Positions 34,314 to 46,573 of a stretch of 64,000 bases of DNA are shown piece by piece. The notes under the pieces are model-generated. The model was not told where the DNA came from. It searched no databases and was given only the letters and a program-made list of their open reading frames with translations. Position numbers and translations under genes: made by a program. The stretch comes from Chlorops oryzae (taxonomy: Eukaryota > Arthropoda > Insecta > Diptera > Chloropidae): positions 22,892,296-22,956,295 of the forward strand of contig CM035808.1 in assembly GCA_020466095.1 (NCBI GenBank), written 5' to 3'. Each line of letters starts with the position of its first letter. The first letter of the stretch is position 1.

Positions 34314-34778
34314 GTAAGTAAAAAATTTATTCTTTCATTTTGCAATATCATGATATTTTCTTTTTTTCAATGAATAATTTTTTTTTTTTTTTTTTTGATT
34401 TTGTATTTACTTTTTATTTATTTTTTTTTTCTTTTAAAGCGTTAACAATGTAAAATGTCGAGTTGAACAATTTTTTTGGATGCAAGTAAAATTGTTAATG
34501 GTGTAAAATATTGTAAAAAAAAAAAACCGAAATGAAAGCAATTTTTGATTCACAAAATCAAAGTGCTTAAAAAATTTTATGGTCAACGATTTTATTGTGT
34601 ATTTCCCTTCAATATATTGGATGTGTGGGTGTGGAATTGAGAGTCAGTTGCACGAAATTGATAAAGGTATCATAAATATGGGAAGTTATTGCACTTGTTT
34701 CAATTTAATGAAGGGGCGTTTTAATTGACATATAATAGGTTCTCGCATCAAAGCACGATTGTGTATTCATGTGACATT

Positions 34779-34960
34779 AGGGGTATTCATAAGGTAGGTA
34801 AAATTGTGTCGGAAAATGTTGAAATAGTCATTCAAAAATACCTATGTTTTCAACTAACCCGTGCAAAGCCGGAGATTTTTCCTCAGTGCGTTGCGAAATA
34901 AAATCGAAAATATTCTGACGTCGAGATTTTCCGACAGAATTCGACCTAATGAATACCCCT
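34779..34960. mobile_element. MITE of the TAGKGGTATTCA family
   Basis: Left AGGGGTATTCATAAGGTAGG, right complement AGGGGTATTCATTAGGTCGA. TTTTCCGACA/TGTCGGAAAA repeats occur on both arms. About 182 bp. Confidence 0.8.
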
Positions 34961-35265
34961 ATTGATTTATCGGGCTGAGTCGGAAATAGGTTTTTTCGAG
35001 ACAAGCACTTGTAATGGCTTTTTTGTAAGTCTTGCACTTCTAGCACTTTTTGTGGTACATCCATCGACTCTTTGGAGACATTTACCCGCAATAGGTAAAT
35101 TAGTGAATGTTTAAAGTGAAAAAACCCCAAGATTAACAATATAAGATTTAGGAATCGGACTAAAAACATGTTTGAACTGATCGAGAGCCAAAATAATTTC
35201 TTTTAGAGATCGTCTTAAAATATGTATTTCAATATTGTCTTCATTTTGGAAAATTTGGGACCTAT

Positions 35266-35768
35266 TAGTGTTGCGACGAATATCAATTTTCAGTATTCGC
35301 GAATGCGAATGTACTTTTATATTCGCGATTGCAACTTCGAATGCGGATATGGAGTTTTTACTTTATAACTTTATAGATACTGATTTTAAAAGGCTACTCA
35401 GTGCTAAAAAACATTAATTTGTTGGGTACCACCTACAAGTACCACCTACAAGTGTGGAACTCGAGAGTTTATTTCTTCTACGAAAATATTTCTGATCAAT
35501 ATACCTGTGTAGCCAGAAATTTATTACCTTCTTAGATTTGAAATGTTTTAGAGTCTGATGGGAAATTTCCAGTCCCTTTGATTCCCAGATTAAGGAATTG
35601 ATGCGGGATTGAAAGCCCCAAATGGCGGTTTAACAATTTCCCAGCATTGCTCTTTTAATTTCCACTGATATCATTGTTAAAGACTGATTAAATTCAATTG
35701 ATCTTTCTGCCAGTCATATTGACGAATATTTTGCGTCAAAGATTCGGCAAATATTCGTTGCAACACTA
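35266..35768. mobile_element. hAT-type non-autonomous element, 503 bp
   Basis: TIR TAGTGTTGCGACGAATAT against complement TAGTGTTGCAACGAATAT. The flanking octamers GGACCTAT (35258-35265) and GTACCTAT (35769-35776) differ at one base, consistent with an aged 8-bp hAT duplication. The inner arms are rich in ATTCGC/GCGAAT. Confidence 0.75.
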
Positions 35769-35776
35769 GTACCTAT

Positions 35777-36894
35777 AATTTGTACCTCTTCAAGTGAGAT
35801 ATTTGGTTTGAAACTTTTTTTTTCGGGTCAATTTTCGCTTGATCTTCTTTGGTGCAAGAGATTACATCGAACTTCGAAGGTGAAGTTGTTTCAAAGGAAA
35901 GTCAATGGAAAATAAAAAGTTGAAAGACGGACTCAAGGGCGGGTCTATATGGAGTATTTGATTGATTGCTGTATACATATAACAATGAACATATATTGTA
36001 CACATGTACATGTGTAATATCTTTGGGACCTCGTTAAGTTATAAAATGTATGGATAAAAAAATTGCATAAGATGCAAACGCAAATTTGTACACATTCATT
36101 AATTTCCTCATTTTTTAATTGTCTTTTTTGTTGTCTTTTCGTTTTAATTGATATCGAATTTGCGTCAACACAAAAAAACAAAAGACAATTTGTGAAAATG
36201 TGACTTGAATTTCAAAAGCAATGAGCCGTCGTCGAGTCTTGGGTTTTCGTGTTCTGCGATTTGGGATTTGGTTTGGATTCGTTTCCACATTATTGGCAAA
36301 TGTTTGTTATTTTAATTTAAAATTTTTGCTTTTTTTTCTTTTTTTTTTGCCTTGTTAATGGTGTCAAATTATGTAAAGACATTTTAATTTTAACTCAAAT
36401 TGGAACAGCTGGTCGTATCAAAGTATAGGACTCCGCCGCATTAAAGTCGAATAAACAAAAGCTAGGACCGGGCATGCGCTTCAAAATCTTTTCGTTTTAT
36501 AGTGGTTTTATATTTTTCCGTATTATTTAATATTGCAACCTGGTAAATATTTCCTTTTTCCATTGTTTTTATTATTCTCCAAATTGTGTTCAATTGATGA
36601 AATTTTTCGAAGTGCGAATATAAAAAAATGTTTTTTTTTATTTATTTCCGACCTTATGCTTAATCGCCAAAGAGAGGATGATAAACCTCGTGAACTTTTA
36701 AATGAATCATTGAATCAGCGAGTGCAAAGGAGAAATTTACCAGAAAAATAAAAAATCAAACAAAAAATTTTGATAAGCGAATTTAAACAAAATATTTACA
36801 ATTGCAAAAAAACACTGTTGATTACGGAACGGAAAAAACGGGAATTTTTATTTTCTTTTTGGCTTCAAACGATGAAATATTTCTACACACTTAC
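35777..36894. other. No recognisable gene
   Basis: AT-rich DNA between the hAT element and the candidate exon at 36895. A ready palindrome GTACACATGTACATGTG lies near 35998. There is no credible ORF. Confidence 0.45.
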
Positions 36895-36974
36895 CCAATT
36901 GTAAATGTTGAACGCAGCTGGCGTTGTATGTTAATTCATAGTTTAACCTTGTGCAGTTTGCTTGTGGTTTATTT
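36895..36974 (-). other. Candidate upstream exon (80 nt), probably untranslated
   Basis: On the minus strand an excellent polypyrimidine tract and acceptor (TTTTCTACTTTCAACAG) precede 36974, and a strong donor (ATTGG/GTAAGTGTG) follows 36895. One frame is open throughout, with two Cys codons and two N-glycosylation sequons, but in the phase needed to join the main exon there are stops and no ATG. If it belongs to the secreted-protein gene it is 5' UTR from a more distal promoter. It could also be part of another minus-strand transcript. Confidence 0.45.
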
Positions 36975-37737
36975 CTGTTGAAAGTAGAAAAAAAAAGAGA
37001 GAATAAACATATTTTAATATTTTCACTAAAAAACGAAATAGAATTTTTTTTATTTATTTATTTATTCTTTCGTGAGTGCTTATAGATTGCAAAAAAAAAA
37101 ACTTCAAATACTTATAAACAATTTCCCAATATTCAGGAGCATAAAATCTTGACCCAAAAATTTTGAACATGAAAAATTACAAGGCAAATTTGAGTACATA
37201 AGTACATATTTAAAATTTTAGTGATGGCATAGATAATGCAATTTTTTCGATACCCACATATGTATTGTCGACAGATTCTGTGTTACATCTAGCAATACAT
37301 GAAGACATCTTGAAGTATACCGAAACATCATAATCTTATATGCGGCTTATACGCTCATAAATATTCACTTTTAACGTCTTCTGGTCAGTGGTCCTCTGGA
37401 ACACTCTTGCGCCTTTCCACATCAATTGAATGAGATTGCCCCTAATACTTTAAGTGAAAGCTCATCAAGACCAAAGGGACGTCTGAAAAAAGTATGTAGT
37501 TGGCGACGCAGCAGTGGGCCTAACAACATTCGTAGAAATTGATAGATGTAGTTATCGGGCAACAGAGACTCGGGATAAGGCCAAAAATAAAACGACACAC
37601 ATTCATTTTCGAGGAGACCTATAGCAAAAACAACTATAAATACTTGAACACATTCTTCTTTTTCTTAGCGATTATTAATCCCGAAAATTTTCTTACAGCC
37701 GACCTGTCGCTATCTGTATCACTCTAGTAGGAAGAGT
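36975..37737. other. No recognisable gene; decayed repeat DNA in the second half
   Basis: The first part is A/T-run rich and holds the pyrimidine tract of the exon at 36974. From about 37380 the G+C is higher and runs into the repeat block at 37738. Confidence 0.4.
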
Positions 37738-38005
37738 GGAACCTACAGCCGACTCCCAACGGCAAATTGCTTTTTAAAGAAGCTTAATTTTAGGCAAATT
37801 TTAGCTTCATCGGTAGACTTTCCAGGAACCAACGAGTAGTGAGCAAATCTTATTCAAGAATAACTGAAAACATGGTTGTACATAAGTGGTTGTATGGGAC
37901 TAGTGGAGCCTACAGTTTAACGCCGCCTCCGAACAGCAAATTGCTTTGAAAGAATCTTTTTATAGGCAAATTTAGCTTCATCGGTGGACTTGCCAAATAC
38001 TTAAA
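37738..38005. repeat. Two diverged direct copies of a roughly 95-bp repeat
   Basis: Copy 1 starts at about 37738 and copy 2 at about 37912. Both contain CCTACAG, GGCAAATTGCTTT or AGCAAATTGCTTT, and TAGCTTCATCGGT. The period is about 175 bp, and the copies look like parts of a dispersed fly repeat. Confidence 0.6.
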
Positions 38006-39460
38006 CAGATATTAGTTTAAAATTAATACAGACCTGTTCATTGGCCGATATAAAAAGTCTTCACTGTATTCCTAACGAATTTTAATGAGCATAAATCAAG
38101 TGTAAGACCGTTGGGTGCGTGTCCTCTATCGACACATACACTCAATCAGAATTGTACTGATAAATCAAAGCGATCTGACAATCGATTTGTGCCAAAATAT
38201 GACATCACTACATTCATATAAGTCTGTTTGTCTGTCTGGCTGTCTGTCTGTGTCTGTCTGTGCATAACCAAAACACTTGCTGTGTGGAAGAAAATGAAAA
38301 TCGTGATTCTTATTTGAATGCAATTATTGAGAAGTATTTTCCCATTCGCAATTAGCTGTCTGTGTATATGTGTGTATGTATCTCTTTTTGCTGTGCACTA
38401 TCAGTAATGTAAGGGCACTCTTATCAGCTCTGAGTACCGATGAATGAAGTTCAGAAATTAACAAAACAAACTTAAAGGTTTTTTGTTTTTTTTTGTGAAC
38501 GAGCGAATAAAATTAATAGCAGCATCATTTTTAATCAAGCACGATTTCATTAATTTCCTCGCAATGTATCCCCCGCTGCACAGTGCCGTTTTGAGCAATC
38601 TGCGAGTTCCAGCTGCAGTCGGCAGTAATCGTTAATCCCCGATAAATGCATGATTTTTCGTTTTCGGCTGACGTTTAATGTCAAATTTGGCGTCTGTATG
38701 CCGTCTGCTGTGGCAGTTAGTTTTTGTCATTAAAAAAAAAGTCTTTCCAAATCCTTGAGATAAAAATTTTTTTTTAAATATTTCCCCCTCTCATTTAAGT
38801 TTTCATATTCGAAAAAAAATTAAGTCAATGACTGCTGTTGGAGTCTTTTCATATATTATATATATGTATGTATATATTTATATTTATTAATTATCACCGA
38901 AAGCGGTTGCGTCCGATCGAAAGTTCGCGTTTCATTTATTCCTTTTTTTTTTTTTTTGCTAACCCTTGATTAAAATTGATTCGATTCGATGGGACTGTAA
39001 TGAAAGACTTGCGTTGACATTTAAACGTTTCCATTAATATTAATCGATAATTTCGTTTCGCGTGTTGAATTGATTCGAATGCGAAAACATTTTCACTCAT
39101 TTAAGGATTTTAAGCTAATGAATTATTAATCTTTTGCCGTACTTTGAGATAATCTCTTTTCGAAACGATTGAGATTTTAAAAGTTATTTTAAATGTTTTT
39201 AATTGAATTTTTTTTCCCCCACTATTTTAATTTTCATTTGGAATAATAATTTTGAGTGATTAGTTAAAAAAAGCTTATTTAACACGTGTTTGACTACTTG
39301 TTCTTTTGATTAAATGTCTTCACACTGAATCGCCGTCATAATCAATGAGCTTTCTGAGGAAGGTATTTTTTTAAATTTTATTTACTTCGGCGCAAGCTTT
39401 AATGTCAATTTTTAAATCTGCAGTTAACCCGTAAAACGACTTAAGGCCGTATTTGTTTGA
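38006..39460. other. No recognisable gene; possible regulatory DNA
   Basis: A CTGT microsatellite (38222-38261) is followed by non-repetitive AT-rich DNA (38870-39300) with many TAAT cores and ATCGAT/GATTCGAATC motifs, compatible with an enhancer but untested. Confidence 0.4.
38222..38261. repeat. CTGT microsatellite
   Basis: GTCTGTTTGTCTGTCTGG and further TCTG units over about 40 bp. Confidence 0.8.
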
Positions 39461-39600
39461 GGGGCTATCTCCAGTTCTGTCAGAAATGAAAAACTTCATA
39501 TAAAAAAAAAAAAAACAAAACACTAGAATATTTCTGATTCATTTCTGAAGCGTTTTTTTTTTATGAGTTTTTCATTTCTGACAGAGCTAGAGATAGCCCC
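39461..39600. mobile_element. 140-bp foldback MITE
   Basis: The arms GGGGCTATCTCCAGTTCTGT, then CAGAAATGAAAAAC, are repeated in inverted form at the right end, so that most of the element folds on itself. The loop holds TTCATTTCTGAAGCG. It is the same family as the outer element at 40050-40942. Confidence 0.9.
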
Positions 39601-39732
39601 TTAGCGCCCGTTTACACGTACGGCAACATCGTTCAACAGATCGCCATTTGTAGGAGAGAGTACAGCGGGGATGCCTCTTCCCTCTTCTTCCTACTAACTG
39701 CATTTTGTTGAACGATGTCTGAGGGCGCTTAA
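39601..39732. mobile_element. MITE abutting the foldback element
   Basis: ACATCGTTCAACAGA near the left end is inverted as TTTTGTTGAACGATGT on the right. The ends are TTAGCGCCC and GGGCGCTTAA. It begins immediately after the foldback element, so boundaries are approximate. Confidence 0.6.
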
Positions 39733-40049
39733 CCAAAATGTTTTCATAACGGAAATGTGCTATAAAAGTTGTCTGCTTTCATTTAAAAATAAAAAACGAT
39801 TCCCAATGAAAATTTCCTGTTGTCCTGAAAGAACGTTGCAAAACGACTCAAATGCACATTTCCCGGGAAAAACGACGTATGTTACCATTTTCATGGAAAA
39901 ACTAGTATTTTCCTACACTAAAGGTAGCATTTAAAAGTCATAAAAGATACATTAAACTTTCAATGGTTAATCGATACAGATTTCTCTTCTTATTTTATTG
40001 TCCTAGCCTTAACATTTGCACATTTATAATCGATTTTTCTCGATCGTAA

Positions 40050-40942
40050 GGGGCTCTTTCCTGCTCTATCAGAAATTAAAAACTTTATAAAAAAAAGGAA
40101 AACGCTTCAGAAATGAATCAGAAAGGGTCTGGCGGGTTGTGGCATCACAAAAGGAATTTTTAAATTTTGTTGATTTTTCGATAGGTGCTATCTAAAAACA
40201 CTGTGGATACTCCTTTTTTGATTTTTATTTTGAACGGTCTTTGAAAATCCTTTTTTAATAAGCCTTTTTTCAAATTTTTATTCCTCAAAAACTAATTAAG
40301 ATAAGAAGATGAAACAAACGTTGGCCGATTGCTAATTTAACAGGAAATTAAAAAAAAAATTTTTTTTTAATTTTTACACTGAGAAAAATTTTTTCAGAAA
40401 ACTTAAAAGATAATTTTAACAATTTTTTTCAGTGAATTCCCAGTTTGACGCCCGCTCTACAAATTATTTTTAAAAATACCTCTAAGTATTTGCTTTCATT
40501 TAAAAATAAGTTTCATTCAAATTAAATGGAGCAACAGTGAGATATTCAAAAAATTACAGTGCACATAAATGCTCTAGTACTAATATCCAGTACAAATGTG
40601 CGAAAATGATACAAAACACATTACTCATACGGCATGTTTTTAAAAATGTAATATCTCCAGAAATAATTAAGATAAATAGATGAAACAAACAATGACTTAT
40701 TGTTAAAAAATAGTTGAATTTTTATTTTCTTTTTTGTGCAAAAATTTTTCTCAGTGTAAAATTTAAAAATAATTTTTCTATATTCCTTGTCTTATTAACA
40801 ATAAGTCACCGTTTGTTTCATCTTTTTATCTTAATTATTTCTGGAGATATTATTTGCTCAACCCGTCAGACCCTTTTCTTATGTGTTTTTTTAAATGAAG
40901 TTTTTCATTTCCAATTTATTTCTGATAGAACTGAAGAGAGCC
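40050..40942. mobile_element. Second foldback-family copy, split by an insertion
   Basis: The outer arms, GGGGCTCTTTCCTGCTCTAT (left) and the complement of GATAGAACTGAAGAGAGCC (right), match the 39461-39600 family. The left half runs through GCTTCAGAAATGAATCAGAA, the loop sequence of that family, and then stops at the inserted element. Confidence 0.75.
40125..40873. mobile_element. 750-bp TIR element inserted in the foldback copy
   Basis: GGGTCTGGCGGGTTG on the left and the complement of CAACCCGTCAGACCC on the right differ at one base. The body carries TAATTAAGATAAGATGAAAC-type motifs in direct and inverted copies. Its middle part (40341-40707) is the same repeat as 1-369. The target duplication is not resolved because of A/T runs. 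Confidence 0.8.
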
Positions 40943-43900
40943 TTTGAAACAGAAAAGTGGAATTAAGTCATTTTGCTGGTCATCCACAGATATAAAGTGA
41001 AACTCGAGAATAATTTTGTCTATTTTTAACCCAATAAACTTCCATTCGTTTCCATTTGTTCTAAAATTCGGACAGTCAATCGAAAATCCGCTAAGAAGTC
41101 GTATCTGTGTGTGTCTAAGACATTGTTCAATTGCATATTAGCCGGCAACATGTATCGTTGCATAAATCAGCATGTTGCGTAATGAACCAATTATTTAATA
41201 AGCCCAAAAATCGTCTAAGAACTCAACGGATTGGATTTCAATTGCAAAATGATTTGCAGAAAATCATTTTTAAAAAATTCATTAATTTTTGTTTTGAAAG
41301 AATTGAAAAAAATCATTCAATTTCAAGGCTTTCGAAATCTTTTAATGTGTTAAATTCACACTTGTATTTAACACCAACAACTAACACCAAGCAATCGAGA
41401 AAAGGTCATACACAACGATTCTGAAGTTTATCAGTTTTTGATTAAATTCTAAGCGCGACCGACTGTGACGATCAAATGTTGATAGCCTTTTCTCTGCATG
41501 CCGCGCGTTCCCGTCAGTCTGAGCGGAAAGGAAAGAGTAAAATATTGTATATAGCACGAGTGAAACATGTACACAGTAGGGACATACATATGTACCCCTA
41601 TGCTCTGTGGGATATTGTATTGTATGTAACTATATACCAGTCGCCAGTAGCTACAGAAAATTCTAACGACCGACCATAGGTACAACGTATGAGGTATGAA
41701 TGGGTCTCTTCGCGACAGTGACCAAATCAACTGAGCGTAAATACAACAACAAAAAATTTCATTTGGACACTTCCGGTTTGTTCTTTGTTTTTTTTGTTTT
41801 TGAGCCTTTTTTTCCCCATTCGGACACAGAATTATTATTATTATTCGCATCAAGTGGCAAATGGAAGCCGCAGCTCAAATTTAAAAAGTTTTACTTCGCG
41901 CCGCATTAATTCGTGTAAGCGACGCTCTATTCCGCTGCCGACACTTTAACATGGCATACTTTAGTGCTTTACCTCTTTGCTTTGATTACATCGCTTGATT
42001 TAGGGATTTATTCTGTTGAAAATAACAAAATAACAGCAACAACAACAACGGCAACTACACTGGCAGCAATTACAAATTTATTTATACAATCTTTTCATGG
42101 AAGTCAACTTTGAATGAATCAGTCTAGCTGACGGATGAGCGGACGGACGGACGGATGGTGGTGCGGTGTGACGAACTACATTGCAGTTTTAATAGTAAAC
42201 CGAAAGGGCAAAGTCCGCATGGCACTATCGCCTTTGGAAATTGTTGCATAAACTAATCAGATGTGCAACACTGTAAGCGTGTGCAACAAGTTCCTTCTTG
42301 TTGTTGCTGCCGCTGTTCTTGTTGTTGTCCGGCGGCGAACGCTGTCTTTAAGATGGCTTGAAGTAAGACACAAGCCAGGGTAACCGCAAAAAAGCTGAAT
42401 AGAAATAGAAAAAGGCAATTTGATTGTAAACAGCAAAGAAGGAAAACAAAAAATAATAAGAAAAAAAAAAGGAAAAAAAGCAAAAGAAACGTGCATCGCG
42501 ATTAGGGCATCCGCACATCGGGGGCAAACGGGAGCGGGAATATGCGCAAGAATTGCATAGAAAGGAAGTGTTTTTGTAGTAAATAAATGAACGTGCAAAT
42601 AAAATAAGCAGAGCATGAAAGATCTATGTGTGTAAGCTCGAACGCTGAGATTTTAATTCATGTGGGAAATGCGCGCATCTCAGCTCTGAGAGTTGCCTTT
42701 TTCCACAGATTTTTCTCTTGAATTTGATTTTTCCGTTTCGATGGCAAAAAAAAAACGAAAAAAAAAAAATGGAAATACGACTGTAAGTATCTAATAAATA
42801 CCAATCCAATTTATAAACGTATGCCTGTGTGCGTGTGTGTGCAACAAAATGTTGCAGACAATTTGCGTGAAGGCGCCAAACTTTAACATCATTTCCAGTC
42901 AAAGAAGATGAGTTTCCTTAAGCAATAATAACGCTTTATGAGATTATATCCGATCAAATGCGATCTTTTGCTTACGGCACGTTCACCGACGTAATTCGTT
43001 TGCGCGAACTGCTTTCGGGCCTTTTGAGACCAGCGCAAATTGCAATTAAGTAGCTGACTATTTACAAAACCACCGAACGAACGAACATATGTATGTATGT
43101 ATGTATGAACAAGCGATCAATGTGAGACCAGACCAGAGGGTATATTAGCTAATATCTTTGGAAAATTACAACACGACAGCCTGAGTAGATTGCACTATTA
43201 TCATTTCAAAATGAAAAGTACAGACAACTTTTGCCGCTAAAGTTTTGGTTTTTTTTTTCGCAGTAGACATGAAGCAACTCGTTCATTCAAGAGAAAAACA
43301 CTTGCTGTAACAATTGTTTGTAGGTTTCCGTCAATTCTTCGCTCTTTCATTAACCCACTGAGTCGATAAAACTTCATGGAAATGATAAATAAAAAACCAT
43401 ATCGGAATGTTGTTCACACAAATGTGTGTCTTGGGATCTTTCTTCATGCATTTTTGGTGTCCCAATCGAGTCATTAATGGGACCAATTGCAGAGTGTAAG
43501 CCCTCAGATTAGGTTCACAAATTCATCAGTTTTCCGATAAACCCGAAATTATATATTAGATCAGCCTATATATGAGTCATATGTGACTCCTGCTATACTC
43601 ATATGAGATTTTTAGTTTCCCCAAAAAAAAATCCCATGCATATATGGCTCCTTTCGAGCTTCAAATCTGTTAGACTCACATACTTCAGACTCATTTATTC
43701 TCTGGGTATTTTTCTTATGGGCAAATCATTCTCTCAGAAGTACCCTAAGATCAGACATCAATCCTGTAGTGAAACTTTGAAGGCACCCCCAAGTCACTTT
43801 AGTTCCTATTGAGACTGAAAATGTTCAATTTGTGAATACAGATACATATTTATGTAGATGGAATTGATCAGGAATTGAATTGGAGGATTTCAATGTCTTG

Positions 43901-46219
43901 AACTCATGAACCTTTCTTAATCAAAGTGTCAAGTTATATCAAGAACATATACATAACGCTTTCTAAATAAAAGACTCATTGAATTGTCTGCACGAAATCA
44001 GAACAAAAAAAAAAAAAAGAAGCAACAAAAAAATCCCCCTTGCATATCATTGCTAGGATCAAAGTGATGCTTCTTTTGGTCATTGTCGTGTTTATTGGAC
44101 ATTCATTTCGTTTCCCATGATTTTCAAACCCTTAGGAGCGAGAACGTTTCAACTACAAGATGACAGCAAATGCGATATCTCAAGTCTTAACAGTGATCAT
44201 TAGGGACGCCTCGATGGACGTTTCTCCTTCTTTTATTTCTATTTTCTGTTTTCTATTTTCTATTTTCCATTTACCTTTTAAACACATCTTGATAAGTTTC
44301 TATGGACTACTGGCTAAAGTAAAGCTTCAAAAGGAAGTCTTCCACTGCACTAAACCGTGGACGATTTCTATAGAATTTCTAACAATTTTGTTTGTTTGTT
44401 TATTTATTTTTTTTTTTTTTTTTCTTCTACGCTTTTGTTTTTCATGTGAACACGACAATGTCACATTAATTTAAAACCGTCTGTCCGAGCGCATGGGTGG
44501 GCAGTAGATACATGTGCGCACATTCAAGAGAATTATTGCAATTCGTGCCATGATGACAAGACAACATGAAATTGTAACAAAATATTCAAGCGAAGGGAAA
44601 ACCGACAACTAACACTTGCGGTGGTCAAGGCGTGAGTACAAAACTGCCAGAATCATAATGTGCAAAATGATTCAATAGCCCAAAAAAAAAAAAGAAAATA
44701 CGAAGAGCGACGGACAAGGAAATCTCTTGTGATTTTGTCATACGAGTTAATTGCTTTCTTCTTCTTCTTCAAGAAAAAAAGCTGAAGCATGATTTCGCTT
44801 TTTGTGTGATAAGTGATATGTTTTTTTTTTTTTTTTTTTTTTGTTCATTGCCATAGGGAATTCCAGTGACCACGACTAATAAGAGACGCAGAGAAAAGAA
44901 GAGGAGCGAAGGGAACGAAAATTGGCTGAAATTATCTTTTTGTGACATTGCACTTTATTTATTTGTAGCATTCCGTTGATTGACCTGCGGAAGCAGTTTC
45001 TATTACTGAGATTTTTACAGTTTAATGACTCGGCTAAACGAAAGAGCCCCAACACAATGCCGATCGAAAGGAAATATTTCAGTAATTTAACGGAGATTTG
45101 ACCTTAAATTATAAAGTAACAAATAATTATGGAACCAAATGAAGCAGAAAAATTAGCTTTATAAAAAAATAAAAAGAAAAAAGACGCGGGGACAAGGCGA
45201 ATCTAGATTTAGGCACTTTGTAGTGGAACCTAAAGTCATTAATCAAAAAACGAATAAATAAAAAATAAAAAATGTATAAAAGAAAAGCAAAAACGCAATA
45301 TTGTGTTTGAAGCTTGGAATCGAAACGCAGAAAAAAATATTTAAAAATTTTCAATAACATTCATTATCTAATATTTGAAATTAATGAGGAATTCGCCATA
45401 GAAGACGCGTCTTATTTTGCGAGTATATCTCACGTGTGAAGTATTCGTTTGGAGTTTGGCCTTAAGTGAAGTGCCATTCAATTGATTTGAGTATTTACGA
45501 AATTTTGTAGTTAAATTAAATTGCTACATACTTAATTTTGGATTATTTTCATACATTCTTACCTATTTATAGCTGACCTATATATTTTTATGCGATATTA
45601 ATAGTATTTTCGTATTAAGGAGCTTAAGGGGTTATTCTTCTGTAACCCCTTTTAAAAATCTAATTTTTTCTTTCATATTTCGATTGTAAAACCTTTTGAG
45701 AACATGTTGTGAGAAAATCAGAACAAAATTCTAAGTATTGAAAAAGTTACAGCTTTTAATCTCCGATGCGCCTTGAAACTATAATCGCGCTTTTCTCGAA
45801 ACATCATTTTCTAGAACGGTGAACGGCCTAAAGACCAAACTATCCAACCGATTGCTTTGAAACTTTAATATATTCTTTCACTCATTAATAGTTCTCGCAG
45901 GTACCAAAATTGTTTTTTTTTTTTTTTTTTTCGAAATTATTTTCTTTTACGATTTTTAACAAAAAACATCAAGATTTTTGACACATTTTTCCCCACAGTC
46001 CGCCATTTTTGGTTTTTTCATGGAAATTTAATAGTTCTGATACGTTCTATCATGTTGACCAACGAGCCAAGTTTTAATGTATTAATCGAATCGAATCGAT
46101 TAACACTGTCAACACTGAATGTGACGACAGTTAATAAATACAAATACAAAAAATACATAAAAAAAAGTTTTAATGTGTCCGATATTTTGTTTAAAAAAAT
46201 ATAGGTGTATATAAACAAT
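40943..46219. other. No recognisable gene
   Basis: It contains GGAC/GGAT (42140-42165), TATG (43087-43107) and T-run (44820-44842) simple repeats. 43560-43640 has GAGTCATATGTGACTC-like palindromes recalling the 23.3-kb element. 45600-46090 looks like an old repeat beginning TTAAGGGGTTATTC. ORFs up to 134 codons are overlapping on both strands and look random. Confidence 0.5.
43087..43107. repeat. TATG microsatellite
   Basis: Five TATG units, in ACATATGTATGTATG context. Confidence 0.8.
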
Positions 46220-46573
46220 AGGGGTATTAACAAGGGAGGTGGAATTCTGTCGAAAAGTGTCGACGGCGGAATATTTTCTACTTTAATAGGGCAAAGAAAG
46301 TATTTGTTATTAATCGCTTCTTGAACGCATACGCGTAATACAAGTAATCGGACTCACAGGGTTGCATTTAAGTCATACATTTTCTATATTTCTGTCGACC
46401 TGTCATCGAAATTTCAACTCTGATTTCCTTTCTAAAGAAATGCGAGCTCGTTACTTCCTTTCAATTTACTTTAACAGCGTTGAGCCCTTAAATCGCAACG
46501 CACTGGGGAAAAACATTAAGAAGTTCTGAAAAAAGTGGTCAAATTAATGCGTTAACATAAGAATAATGCCCTA
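46220..46573. mobile_element. Degenerate member of the TAGKGGTATTCA MITE family
   Basis: The left end AGGGGTATTAACAAGGGAGG, then TGGAATT, closely matches the left end of 58113-58541. The right end (complement TTAGGGCATTATTCTTATG) is weak, so the extent is uncertain. Confidence 0.45.
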
